DNA of 64,000 bases from Carposina sasakii (lineage: Eukaryota; Arthropoda; Insecta; Lepidoptera; Carposinidae), in contig CP053149.1 of NCBI GenBank assembly GCA_014607495.2, positions 15,884,120 to 15,948,119 on the forward strand. The letters run 5' to 3'. Positions 54,748-64,000 of this stretch are shown here, piece by piece. Position numbers and translations under genes: made by a program. The notes under the pieces are model-generated. The model did not search any database. It was given only the letters and a program-made list of their open reading frames with translations, and had not been told where the DNA came from. Each line of letters begins with the position of its first letter. Positions within the stretch are counted from its first letter, which is position 1.

Positions 54748-56260
54748 GGTTTAACGTTACTAGTATTTTACCATCATATTGCATGCTTGCATGCATGCTC
54801 ATCTATCTTGGAATCTTGTTATGTGTCACACATGCATAGTATGGTATTATTCTATACTTCTTTTCTACAAGGGTTAGCTTTGAATTTACCACATTTAAAA
54901 TCGAAATACAAAACGTGCTTTAATTCCAAAATGATGAATGTCATTTATGTAGAATTATAATTACGCTCTCCAATTTTCCAGTTTTCTAGAAATTGCCGGT
55001 ATTATTCCGTAGAGCGGGTTGAATGGAGTTTAACTCTTCAAAAGGCATGCTATTGCCATAATAATAATAGCTTAGTTTTGTAGGAAATTTGTTACGTTTT
55101 TGTCAATTAACTATACGCATTTACTCTACATATTTAATGCGACAAACATTGTCTATTAGTTCAAAAATCAATTTTGACGTCACTTCAGTTTTTGAGCTGG
55201 GGAGTTTGGTTTCTTAAACGTTTTCTTGATGATATGAGATGACGCTGGTCGTCTGGTATTGCTCGACTTATAACCGGAAAGTGCCGCATTTAATTCTGCA
55301 GATGGAATCTTATTGTGGTCACAGAATAAAGGTGTGGGTCTCAAATAGCGATACCGCTTTCGCTCTTCTGTTTATGCCCCAGCTCATTCTAAGGTGCACC
55401 GGTCGCGTATTTTATACCATTTTTCGTCTCGATAATGGTATAAAATCCCTTCAATCTTCTATTTTGACAACAGCTCACTCAGTTATTACGAGTAATGGGG
55501 AATATGCGTCTGACACGAAAACAGATTTTTATATTTTACTCGAAAGATATTACAAACACAAACCCAAGGGTGTAAATATAACATTTATCGATTAGTAAAT
55601 ACCAAAGTTAAGGGTGTTTAAAGAAAAAAATTTACAACATAAAAGGAAAAAAATACAATTTTACCCATACATACATACATAGTATTCACGCCTCTTTCCC
55701 GGAGGGGTAGGCAGAGATCACGGATCTCCATTTGCTACGATCCTGACCCATATTTTGAATTATCTTATTAATTTAATGAATGACAAATATAACATCACCT
55801 ATATGTATAAGTACATAGTTTATTACGTGTGTTGTATATAAACCGGTGTCCTCATTACATAATTATGTATTTATTTAGTCCATGTGAATCGCCATTTGGC
55901 TGGCATGTGTGACAGTATTGAAAATTTAATTTTGATATGGAAATTACTATCTACGCTACGGAGTGGTAAAGAATAACGATTCATTTATGGTGATTCACAG
56001 TATTTCACAGTTTGAGTCAAATGCGGAGTCATCTTTGGATTGTTATAGAAAATTGACCTTTTTTGACTTGGTACTTAGTGATTTCTTAGAGCTATCAATG
56101 AGCTGTCGTTTAAAGATAGACTGATTAGATTTTTTTGCAACGTATCATGACGTCATGTTGAAAAAGATATCAGCGCGCTGGTGGGAAATACCCGTAGTAA
56201 AATTAAAAGCTAGCTACCGAACAAACAAGCATACTTACCTATATTTACTAGGACTAATAA
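54748..56260. other. Spacer with unsupported short ORFs
   Basis: AT-rich. A 118-codon open frame at 55239-55595 has no motif I know and no repeat of its kind in the window; I leave it unnamed. A retroelement-like piece with TTTCCCGGAGGGGTAGGCAG occurs at 55690-55720. Confidence 0.4.
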
Positions 56261-56322
56261 GCCTACGCAGACGACGTACTTTTCTCCGCGGAGGAGAAAA
56301 ATAATGAGGAGCTTCAAATAAT
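56261..56322 (+). pseudogene. Fragment of LINE reverse transcriptase (YADD)
   Basis: Plus strand reads AYADDVLFSAEEKNNEELQIM, the catalytic YADD box and following residues of an RTE-like RT. It is cut at both ends. Confidence 0.65.
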
Positions 56323-56449
56323 GTAAGTGAGCTGACAGAAAATAACCGAGTTGGATCTCTATTCCTCTATAGTTATTCTCTTCTATGAAATGATCGCACA
56401 CTGTGTGCGTTGAGTCCGCGGATGGTCCGCGGTTGTCCACGGTAAATCC

Positions 56450-56505
56450 TCGGTGTACTTTTCTCCCCCGCGAAGAAAACTCCGTCATCTGCATAGGCTA
56501 GGGTT
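56450..56505 (-). pseudogene. Fragment of LINE reverse transcriptase (YADD), opposite strand
   Basis: Minus strand reads LAYADDGVFFAGEKS, another YADD box, facing the plus-strand fragment at 56261-56322. Confidence 0.55.
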
Positions 56506-57297
56506 GCCAACCATCCTGTTTTCCCAGGACATGTCATTTCTAAGGGTGCCGACATCAGGTCAACGCCTAGTGCGACGACGCAAATAAGCGTCAGCAGCAC
56601 CTCTAGAACGCCTCAAAGTAGCAAATACGTAGTCGCCGGCAACGAATGTGTTAAAGGCCTATGTTTCGAAATTCGCATTCTCTCCAATAGTATTGTCACT
56701 GGGCTCGCACATGTATAGTCCTGAGTTCCTTAGATGACTCTTACGACATGCAGGTAGTCTAGAGCTTGAGAAAGGAAATACTTAGGCTACTTTTTATCCC
56801 GGAAAATTTTGACATTTTGTTTATTCTGCAGTCCATGCAGACGGACGGAGTCACGGAGTGTCCACAAGTAGACAATAAAGTTTGACATACCTACTTCAGT
56901 AGTAGGTACCCACCATAGCGATGGCAAAATTGGCAGGAAATACAGCATATACCAGTTCTGTTTTAAAATTTAATAACTCCTTGACCTACTCGTATTTTAG
57001 TGTCGATAGTGCTACTCAAAAGTTATGAATCCCCGAGTTCTTTCGTCGCTTAATATTTAAAAAGTAGTAGAAGTCTTTATTCTGTTCAGTAACTTGCAGT
57101 TATACCTTTATACCGTGTAATGATTATGTTTGCTTGGTAGTAGTAATTATGGCCGTAAAAGAACTATTATTATTTACTGAGAGGTGTTTATGAATTTTTT
57201 GTGAGCTCATGTAGGTGGCCTGAGTGGGTGTCATTCCTTATGCAGAAACTATTGACATGTTAAGGCGATGCATGCTAGAAACATTATTATTATTATT

Positions 57298-57973
57298 GTA
57301 TCTCTGTTTAAATTCTCGGGACTACAGAGTCCCGGTCCTTTGAGAGGCGTGCATCGGGCCGTGGCCAAGATGTAGAGGCCCTTTTTAGAGAACTTTTAAT
57401 ATGGTGTGGGATACACATGGCGGATACCATCGCCGACCGCACAATATGATACACCCGGCGATGGTCCCCGCCATGTGCAAGACTATTGGAGTGCAGATCT
57501 ATGTCATGCGATGGAAACAAAGGTCATGGGCTATGGGGCTGAATGTTGGGTGGGGTTAGGTAACTGGGATATTGAAGGAGACTAACGGACGCCTGCCATT
57601 ACAACCAAGTCTCATAATTGTTTGGTGGCAGGCGGTGACTCGCCGACTCATTTCATGGGCCCCCTGAAACGGCCGCACGCACGGAGCGACAAAGGGGGCA
57701 ACATTTGGTGAGTGGCTAGGGTGGAGGGGTGCCCCTGGACTTTAAACCGAAGCCAACTTGCCACTTACTGACGGGCACGTCCACCCTCGAGCTGTCATAG
57801 CTCTCACGACTCCACTCTGCCCGGCCGGCGAAGGCAAGGCAGAGGTGGGGGAACTGTTCCTCGTCAGACTTCACTCCGGCGCCGGAGATGAGGAACAGGG
57901 TCTTCCCCCGGGAGCACTTCAGGTCCGTGGGAACGCTACCTCCCAACAGCTCGCCACAAGCTGCCCTGCGGGC
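57298..57973 (-). repeat. Retroelement Y 3' part, copy 2, with (TAA)n tail
   Basis: On the minus strand it starts GCCCGCAGGGCAGCTTGTGG right after (TAA)n and ends ...TTTAAACAGAGATACAATAA with (TAA)n at 57297-57283. 57298-57760 is nearly the same as 28480-28925. Its body has CGGGGGAAGACCCTGTTCCT and a 76-codon open stretch (57716-57946) with no known motif. It looks like a 5'-truncated LINE bounded by TAA repeats on both sides. Confidence 0.65.
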
Positions 57974-57989
57974 TTATTATTATTATTAT
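57974..57989. repeat. (TTA)n run at the Dong 3' junction
   Basis: Five TTA units. On the minus strand it follows the A-rich Dong 3' end (AAAAAAAAGA then TAA repeats). Confidence 0.9.
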
Positions 57990-58066
57990 CTTTTTTTTCT
58001 TTTTTTTTCACTCATTACTGAGGTATTTATTCAAAACCGCGGGCTTGTGGCCAAACGGAGATGAAT

Positions 58067-61000
58067 TTACGATGGGTTCGATAGAAATTTTCTGACAATG
58101 CGGCAGGTGTTTAGTATGGTAGCTTTTTGTAGAAGGTATGTGATAGATAGGTGCATATTTAATGTGTCAAGGCTGGTGCGGAGTGTTTTTGGTATGACGC
58201 CCGTCGTGGACAACACAATGGGAATGGTTTTTACCATGTTCACTTGCCATTGAGTTTTAATCTCAATGGACAAGTCCGTGTATTTGGAAATTTTCTGTGT
58301 GTATGTTGATGTGAGATTGTGTGTGTTAGGAATGGCAATGTCTATGAGGTAAACTGTTTTGTTGGTTTTGTCATGAAGAGTTATGTCCGGTATATTGCAG
58401 TGGATCGTCTTATCTGTGATTATTGTCCTATCCCAGTATAGTTTGAAGGTGGGAGAATCGAGTACTGTCTGTGGTGTATACTTATAGTATGCTGTTTTTT
58501 CTGTGATGAGCTGACATTTATATGCTAGGTATTGGTGAATGATGGCCGCGACCTGATCATGACGATGCTTGTAGTCGGTTTGTGTGATCGTCCTGCAAGC
58601 TCCAGTGATGTGCTGAATTGTTTCCGAACTGTTGTGGCAGTGTCGGCATAAATCTGATGTGAGTATTGTGCTACGTATTATGTGCTTCTGGTAGTTTTTT
58701 GTGTCTATTACCTGATCTTGTATGGACAGCATGAATCCTTCAGTTTCTGGAAATAGTTCACCTCGTTTGAGCCACTCGTTTGAAGCAACCTTGTCAATAT
58801 TAGGATTCACCAAATCTAGTCGGTGCCTACCATGTAGAGATTTCTGTGTCCAAGTGTCTATTTTGTTTTGAATGGTTGTAATGTGCTCGTTTGCCTGTTT
58901 GTCGTAAGATTTTAGGTTTAGTGGTGTGTATTTAGTGTCTGCGTGTACTATAGCATTATGGAGAGTGGATCGTTCTGTTTGTGAGTGAAAGTATTTACGG
59001 AGTGTTGTGATTTGTTTGTTGTGTAGATTTTTAATATCAATCAGTGCTCTGCCGCCTTCGTGTTTGGGTAGTGTTAGTCGTTGGATACAAGATCTCGGGT
59101 GGTGTTTTCTGTATTTCGTCATTAATGTACTTATAATTCGTTGTAATTTTGTCAAATCGGTCTGTGACCAGGAAATAATTCCGAACGAGTAGGTTAGTAT
59201 GGGTATAGCATATGTATTGATAGCTTTTATGGTATTTCGGGAGTTTAGGTGAGTGTTTAGTAATTTATGAAGTCTGCTTCTAAATTTTAGTTTGAGCACA
59301 TCTTTTGTATATTTTTGGTGTATCTGTTTAGTTTGCTGATAACCTAAATATTTATATCCATCTATATCATTAACTGCATCTATTTGTTCTCCGTTATTTA
59401 GTTCGTATGTATTGTGTTCTATTTTACCTTTGTTTATTGATTGTAATTTACATTTATCGATTCCAAAATCCATGTGTATATCTGTCGAAAATCTTTCTGT
59501 GATGTCTGCAAGATTATATATTTCTTCAAGGGTGGATCCGTACAGTTTTATATCATCCATGTATAGTAGATGTGTCAGTTTGTGTTGCGTGTCATTGTAG
59601 TTAATTTTGTAACCGTTTCCGCTGTTATTTAGAAGATGTGATAAAGGGTTTAGGGCAAGGCAAAACCATAGTGGGCTTAAAGAATCTCCCTGGAAAATTC
59701 CACGGCGAATGGTTATATACTCAGTTTGGACAGATACTTCTGATGTATTTAGCTTTAGTACCGTCGACCAGTTTTGCATAGTGTTTTTGAGAAAATTAAT
59801 GAGTATAGGATGGATTTTGTAATGCTCTAAGATTTTAATTAGCCATGTATGCGGAACTGAATCAAAGGCTTTTTTATAATCGATAAACATAGTGTATATA
59901 CTTCTTTTTTTACGACGAGCTTGCACCGAGACTACAGCGTCAATAGTCAATTGCTCTTTGCAGCCCTGACTACCTTTGCGGCATCCCTTTTGTTGTTCGG
60001 CTAGGATATTATTGGAATTAGTGTGCTGATATATTAGACGGCTTATACACGAAGTAGTAATCTTGTATATGTTTTGAAGACAGGTGATTGGTCTATATTT
60101 TGCGGGATTCTTTGTATCGGTCATATCTTTTGGAATCATGTAGGTTGTACCATACGTAATATAACTGGGCATTGATTGGGGTTGTTCAATGAATGTATTA
60201 ATGTGTCGTAGTAGTGTATCGTGTAGACTTGTAAGTTTTTTATACCAAAAGTTGTGTATTTTATCCGATCCCGTGGCTTTCCAATTGTGTGTTTTGGATA
60301 TAACGTGTTTTAAGAGGTCAATAGAAATTTTGTCGTAGGTCATGTCTGTAACAGAGTTAATTACATCATTCTCGTTGCCTATCCAATCGTTACTAGTGTG
60401 TTCTACAGGGTTTGACCAAATGTTAGACCAGAATTCTTGTAGCTCATTAGCTTCAGGCAGTTGATTAATAGTATTATGGCTCGGTTCATTATTTTCTGTA
60501 GTTAACTTTCTGTAGAAATACTTTTCGTTGGAATTAAATAGTTTATTTTGCGTCTTTCGTAATGTAGTAAGTTTGTATCTACGGAGACGACTGGAGAGAG
60601 CGTTGAGTTTTTGTTTAAGTGTGTCTAGAAAATCTATGAGTTGTGTGTTGTCAGGTTCATGTAATGAGTGTACTTTATGATTTGCTAATATATCTTCAAC
60701 GTGCCTTTTCAGTTTACTATTAGTGTTGCCTTTCATAAATTCAGTTAGTCTACCTATTTTAACTCTAAGCTGATCTATCCTTTTTTGGAGTCGGAGCTGC
60801 CACAATGGTGTTTTAGTTGTAGGTCTATGTATGTCCTGTTCATTTTGTGAGTATAGTTTTTTAAAGAAAAATGTAGAAGCTGTGTACGCAGCACAGTAAA
60901 TCAATGTTTGGCATGTCGTAAAATCCGTGTTGTCAGTTATGTGATCTGGAAGAATTTTGTAGTTTATCGCTTGAACCATCAGCGCTAGTTTACGACATGG

Positions 61001-62023
61001 TCTTAATTTTGGGATGAAAGGTCTATTAACTGCTTCGATATCCTTGAAATTCTTATAAGCATCATTAAATGTGTTACTCAGTTCAGCTATGGCTTCCGGC
61101 GAGAACGAGCTCACCGGAATATTATTTGAAGATGTATTAACTGTAGGAAGTATAATTTCTAATGGGTTAGTATCTGTGGTATCAAAATCTATGGCGTTAA
61201 TTGTTGTATTTTGTCTGATTAGTTGAGAATTCGAAAGTTCATAGTTAGCAGTGTTTAAGTCCCTGGCCACATCAGATTTTATATGTGACAATTTTTCGGC
61301 AGAAAGTAGTTTGTTATAAATAATAGTTCTACGTTGGTCAGCAATCCTTTGTTCTGTTATGTGTGATAAGTGAGGGTATGTTGTAATAAATGCTGTATGT
61401 AGAGCTGATCTGTATCCTGTTATATTCGATTCTAGATTTGTTATACGGTAATAATGGCGCATAATACATTCGTTAAGATCATTAGACCAGTGCATGCGCT
61501 GTGTAGGAGTTGGTAAAGTCTGTATCTGAGTTTGTGTATCGGAATTGTTATTATGTCTTCTTGTTTCATTTAATTGTGTGAGTACTTCTTTTCGTATATT
61601 GTCAAGTGTTGTTTGTGGTAAAAGTTTATTGTTGAGGATTGTTCTGCGTTGGTCTCCTATGCGGTTTCTAGAGACATCTATGTTTGGAAATTTGTCAATA
61701 AACAGTTTATGAAGCTGTTCAAGAAATCCTCTAGGGTTTTCTTCGAGATTAGAAAGTATGAGGTAGTTGCGCCATATGAATTCGTTCATTTCTTTAGTCC
61801 ATCTGATACGAGCGCGTGAGCCAACGGCGGGCACAGGATTATCAGCGAACGCTTCCTGTGCAACGTCTGCTGACCGTGGTGATGTTGATGAGCTATAAGT
61901 GGATATGGTAGATGAATATGTAATGGGACGATATGATCTACCCGATGATAATGATGATGATGGGCATATGTTATGTGGATAAGCGATTTCGCTTGAAGAT
62001 GATTCGAGGGTATTCTCGATCAC
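58067..62023 (-). CDS. Dong/R4-like reverse transcriptase with restriction-like endonuclease, 1318 codons
   Basis: Copies the element's RNA into DNA at a nicked target (target-primed reverse transcription). Domains in order: two tandem HTH-like units (residues about 73-140 and 176-242, both W-x4-NE ... QRI/NRI-x-DQRRTI-x2-NKLL); a helical linker; the RT (about 625-900) with FIDYKKAFD (713-721), RRGIFQGDSLSP (773-784) and YMDD (821-824, in place of the commoner YADD); a CCHC knuckle C1126, C1129, H1138, C1143; and a restriction-like endonuclease with PD(1213), LID(1228) and KISKY (1244-1248). The open frame is bounded upstream by TAG at 62029-62027 and begins at a GTG (62023). The first ATG is residue 79, so this is probably not the true start; see the 62180-61971 frame. 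No internal stop. Confidence 0.93.
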   Translation of the reverse strand: MIENTLESSSSEIAYPHNICPSSSLSSGRSYRPITYSSTISTYSSSTSPRSADVAQEAFADNPVPAVGSRARIRWTKEMNEFIWRNYLILSNLEENPRGFLEQLHKLFIDKFPNIDVSRNRIGDQRRTILNNKLLPQTTLDNIRKEVLTQLNETRRHNNNSDTQTQIQTLPTPTQRMHWSNDLNECIMRHYYRITNLESNITGYRSALHTAFITTYPHLSHITEQRIADQRRTIIYNKLLSAEKLSHIKSDVARDLNTANYELSNSQLIRQNTTINAIDFDTTDTNPLEIILPTVNTSSNNIPVSSFSPEAIAELSNTFNDAYKNFKDIEAVNRPFIPKLRPCRKLALMVQAINYKILPDHITDNTDFTTCQTLIYCAAYTASTFFFKKLYSQNEQDIHRPTTKTPLWQLRLQKRIDQLRVKIGRLTEFMKGNTNSKLKRHVEDILANHKVHSLHEPDNTQLIDFLDTLKQKLNALSSRLRRYKLTTLRKTQNKLFNSNEKYFYRKLTTENNEPSHNTINQLPEANELQEFWSNIWSNPVEHTSNDWIGNENDVINSVTDMTYDKISIDLLKHVISKTHNWKATGSDKIHNFWYKKLTSLHDTLLRHINTFIEQPQSMPSYITYGTTYMIPKDMTDTKNPAKYRPITCLQNIYKITTSCISRLIYQHTNSNNILAEQQKGCRKGSQGCKEQLTIDAVVSVQARRKKRSIYTMFIDYKKAFDSVPHTWLIKILEHYKIHPILINFLKNTMQNWSTVLKLNTSEVSVQTEYITIRRGIFQGDSLSPLWFCLALNPLSHLLNNSGNGYKINYNDTQHKLTHLLYMDDIKLYGSTLEEIYNLADITERFSTDIHMDFGIDKCKLQSINKGKIEHNTYELNNGEQIDAVNDIDGYKYLGYQQTKQIHQKYTKDVLKLKFRSRLHKLLNTHLNSRNTIKAINTYAIPILTYSFGIISWSQTDLTKLQRIISTLMTKYRKHHPRSCIQRLTLPKHEGGRALIDIKNLHNKQITTLRKYFHSQTERSTLHNAIVHADTKYTPLNLKSYDKQANEHITTIQNKIDTWTQKSLHGRHRLDLVNPNIDKVASNEWLKRGELFPETEGFMLSIQDQVIDTKNYQKHIIRSTILTSDLCRHCHNSSETIQHITGACRTITQTDYKHRHDQVAAIIHQYLAYKCQLITEKTAYYKYTPQTVLDSPTFKLYWDRTIITDKTIHCNIPDITLHDKTNKTVYLIDIAIPNTHNLTSTYTQKISKYTDLSIEIKTQWQVNMVKTIPIVLSTTGVIPKTLRTSLDTLNMHLSITYLLQKATILNTCRIVRKFLSNPS

Positions 62024-62180
62024 CGGCTAGTGATCGCAGATTATACCTGCGTTGAGGCATTGAAGTGCCCCCCCCAGAATACGAAGGGCTGCCCGAGCTT
62101 GTTGGCTCGGGGAGGGATTCTCCAGTAGCTCTGGTACCCTCCTGGGGTAGTAAATTTTTCTTCTTTGCCTTTCTTAACAT
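61971..62180 (-). CDS. Probable true N-terminus of the Dong ORF, in a different frame
   Basis: 69 codons from an ATG at 62180. TSMPQRRYNLRSLAGDRE is basic and reads like the N-terminus of R4-type proteins, then the frame runs out after REYPRIIFKRN. The main frame picks up IENTLESSSS at the same place, one base offset. A one-base change near 62020 would join them. It could be a mutation in this copy, a sequencing error or a +1 recoding site. Confidence 0.6.
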   Translation of the reverse strand: MLRKAKKKNLLPQEGTRATGESLPEPTSSGSPSYSGGGTSMPQRRYNLRSLAGDREYPRIIFKRNRLST

Positions 62181-62407
62181 ACGGATTACTTTTACATCTC
62201 CCTATCTCCAGGTTATCAAATAAGATGGAGAAAGGATAGGTTGGGATCGTTAGTTTAGAAGGGTAGGTAAATGCCTGGATGTATTGGCATAGGGTATATG
62301 GTATCTCCCATCTGGGGTTCGGTCAAGATGTGATGACCCTGTCAAATATTATTAGTACAAGCCTTCTAGTAAGCCCCTCCACCACGGCAAGGTGATCCCC
62401 TGGGGGG

Positions 62408-62429
62408 TTATTATTATTATTATTATTAT
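62408..62429. repeat. (TTA)n run at the Dong 5' junction
   Basis: About seven TTA units. They are the (TAA)n tail of the element to the right (minus strand ...GTACAATAAAGCATAATAATAA), so Dong entered that tail. Confidence 0.9.
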
Positions 62430-62900
62430 GCTTTATTGTACACAGTAAAGTTTTCACAAATAAAGTTTATGACAAAGAAAATGTACAAAGGCGTGCTTAT
62501 CTCTAAAAGAGATTTCTTCCAGCAAACCAACCGTGAAAGAGAAATTAACATAAGAGGTAGGTATGTGTGCACACAATCAGAATAAACTAAATAATTAAAT
62601 AAAAGAAAAGACATAAACCTAAAATAAACAAAAATATCTAAATAGACTACATAAACATAAATACTTAAATAAAACGCATAAACATAGATAAGCGTAGATA
62701 AATAGTATACAAACTAAAGGATAAAAATAACATCAAATGTAAGTATATTGGTATACAATAGTAAGAAACCAATAATCAGACACTATTAATCAAGAAGATG
62801 GGAGAGATAAATAATGTTCCTTCAATTCCTTCAATCTTTTCCTAAAAACATCAACTGATGGACAGTCTCTCACAGATTATTATTGTGTTTGTTAAGTCAG
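62430..62900 (-). repeat. 3' end of another LINE-like element, minus strand
   Basis: The minus strand carries AAATCTCTTTTAGAGATAAG, then AATAAAGC just before (TAA)n. The AATAAA, next to the repeat, looks like a poly(A) signal. A similar AAATCTATTAGAGATTTATT piece is at 8350-8375. The upstream limit is not defined. Confidence 0.5.
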
Positions 62901-63570
62901 CTATGTTGGTAGATAGCTTTCTTAACCTGTTTCGCATTTCAGTGATATTTACTAATAGAGTAGAACTCTTTCTAGACAGATTTTAGAAACGAGAAAAAGT
63001 ATATACCTTCTATAAGTGAAACGAAGTTCGTTGTTAGCTTGGTATCACGATAACGAACGTCAATATGAAACAACGACTTTACGTCATAGTCTATTCTGAT
63101 CGTCACACCTTAGACTGTCCCTCTCCATTCTTAACATAAATTACTGAGAGGGAAAGGTACAGGTAGGACTAATCTTAAACTTAAACGTATGACGTACAGA
63201 ATCGACCATATTGTCTTAGATTTTTCTCAGTAACGGTACGGTCATGCAGCGCCCGTACGAAGTCAAAACCACGCTCCCCGTACGCTACCAATATGTTAAA
63301 AGTTCTTTCAACGCCGCTATATGACGGTGCCGCTATCCTAGCTGAAGCACGCTAGGCCTTAAGCGACCGGCTTCATCCACCTGTCAGTGACTCTATCATT
63401 AGCCCCAGTAGTCGTTTGTTATTCATCTATGAATTCATTTACTGACAGCAGTGCACTATTGACTTGACATAATATGCCGAAGGCTTTCTATGTATTGAAT
63501 TTTTTAGGTGATACCTTTATGTGGGTTAGGTTTGTTAGTTTTATGTAGGTAGAGTATGAGGTCTTGCCGG
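62901..63570. other. Spacer, nothing recognised
   Basis: Mixed AT-rich DNA without a supported gene. A short piece GCAGCGCCCGTACGAAG (about 63246) recalls the 20301 inverted-repeat element. Confidence 0.4.
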
Positions 63571-63602
63571 CTCCCTGATTACGTAAAAGTAATAGCAAGG
63601 CG
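63571..63602 (+). repeat. Extra left end of the 190-bp palindromic MITE
   Basis: GGCTCCCTGATTACGTAAAA GTAATAGCAAGG repeats the first 31 or so bases of the copy that begins at 63603. Confidence 0.7.
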
Positions 63603-63791
63603 GCCCCCTGATTACGTAAAAGCAATAGCAAAGCCGAAGCCGCGCGATCGCTATAATTGATTGTGTGTGTGCGCGCGCGACGAGCGCTCGGCGTCCTCCC
63701 TCGTCCTGCATCTCGCCCCGCATACACGCACACTCAATTATGGCGATCGCGCGGCTTCGGCTTTGCTATTGCTTTTACGTAAAAAGGGGGC
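63603..63791. mobile_element. 190-bp CpG-rich palindromic MITE, copy C
   Basis: GCCCCCTGATTACGTAAAAG to TTTTACGTAAAAAGGGGGC. The central loop (GACGAGCGCTCGGCGTCCTC) is inverted relative to copies A and B, so the loop has flipped or the element inserted the other way round. Confidence 0.8.
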
Positions 63792-63887
63792 CGGATTCGT
63801 AGATGTTTGTCAGTTAACCAAAGATGTTACTGACTCTTGATTTGATAATTTGTTATCATAAGTTAATATTTATTGGCATGACATATA

Positions 63888-64000
63888 TACAGGTGTTTGT
63901 GACAGCCAGGCAAATATTGATACCATGACTTCAGACCATGATTCTGAGGTAGAAAACACTGAAAATTTTCGCAGGAAAATTCAAACATTTTCCGACATTT
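63888..64000 (+). repeat. Dispersed repeat starting TACAGGTGTTTGTGACAGCC, cut by window end
   Basis: Matches 26653-26790 through ATTTTCGCAGGAAAAT. The remainder is outside the window. Confidence 0.6.

Larger units (their letters stand above)
57990..62407 (-). mobile_element. Near-complete Dong/R4-clade LINE in (TAA)n
   Basis: It is 4.4 kb on the minus strand. The 5' end CCCCCCAGGGGATCACCTTG (62407 down) directly follows (TAA)n. The 3' end is a short 3' UTR, A-rich, then (TAA)n. The 5' UTR is about 225 bases, then the reading frames 62180-61971 and 62023-58067. The RT has GIFQGDSLSP and YMDD; a CCHC knuckle and a restriction-like endonuclease follow. Dong, first described in silkworm, inserts in TAA repeats, which this copy agrees with. 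It looks full length, with one frame change near the start as the only visible fault. Confidence 0.9.

Noticed and set aside
55239..55595. 118-codon plus-strand ORF as a gene
   Set aside because: No motif, no splice or start context, and composition like surrounding spacer.
1..64000. CRISPR array, operon or bacterial features
   Set aside because: The window is clearly eukaryotic; no regularly spaced repeats or polycistronic gene runs occur.

Overview
This window looks like a stretch of a lepidopteran (moth or butterfly) nuclear genome. The evidence is split genes with GT-AG introns, insect-type host genes, very many short transposon relics, the GTAGGTA/TACCTAC-rich AT-biased spacer DNA common in this order, and a Dong/R4-type retrotransposon sitting in (TAA)n. 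I cannot name the species. Three host protein genes and one tRNA gene are supported; most of the rest is transposable-element DNA.

Host genes. (1) A RING-finger/TRIM-type gene on the minus strand. Its first three coding exons are 9966-9615, 5592-5459 and 458-282, and it runs off the left edge. Its RING finger is split over exons 1 and 3, and intron 2 starts with a GC donor. (2) A complete five-exon heparan sulfate 2-O-sulfotransferase gene (Hs2st) on the plus strand, 14735-18155, 341 codons, diverging from the RING gene. (3) Four plus-strand exons of an adenylate-kinase-like (AK5/CG9541-type) gene at about 27253-48342, with about 21 kb of introns packed with repeats; it probably continues past the right edge. 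(4) A tRNA-Ile(AAU) gene at 50141-50214.

Mobile DNA. Intron 2 of the RING gene holds a 4.66-kb DNA transposon (673-5335) with 34-bp perfect terminal inverted repeats (TIRs), a 4-bp ATCT target duplication and a transposase of the SDGPSSQYR type, my best guess being Sola2. The third intron detected in the kinase gene begins after 39267 and holds a 2.6-kb pogo/Tigger-type element (39896-42511) with 24-bp perfect TIRs, TA duplications and seven copies of a TATGGTCA motif. Both transposases are broken by several one-base frameshifts. At the right is a near-complete Dong/R4-clade LINE (57990-62407, minus strand) with a 1318-codon reading frame. It lies between (TTA)n runs, next to two other retroelement tails that also end in (TAA)n.

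Small elements. These include several hAT MITEs with 8-bp target duplications, six copies of a TA-flanked TACAGG-ended MITE, three 190-bp CpG-rich palindromes, a 1.27-kb foldback, tRNA-derived SINEs, and LINE 3' fragments. A 1.42-kb tandem duplication (33781-36640) has one breakpoint inside a hAT MITE.

The host genes do not form a pathway: one is a probable ubiquitin ligase, one a Golgi glycosaminoglycan-modifying enzyme and one a nucleotide kinase homologue. All boundaries and family names come from reading the sequence by eye, without any database search.
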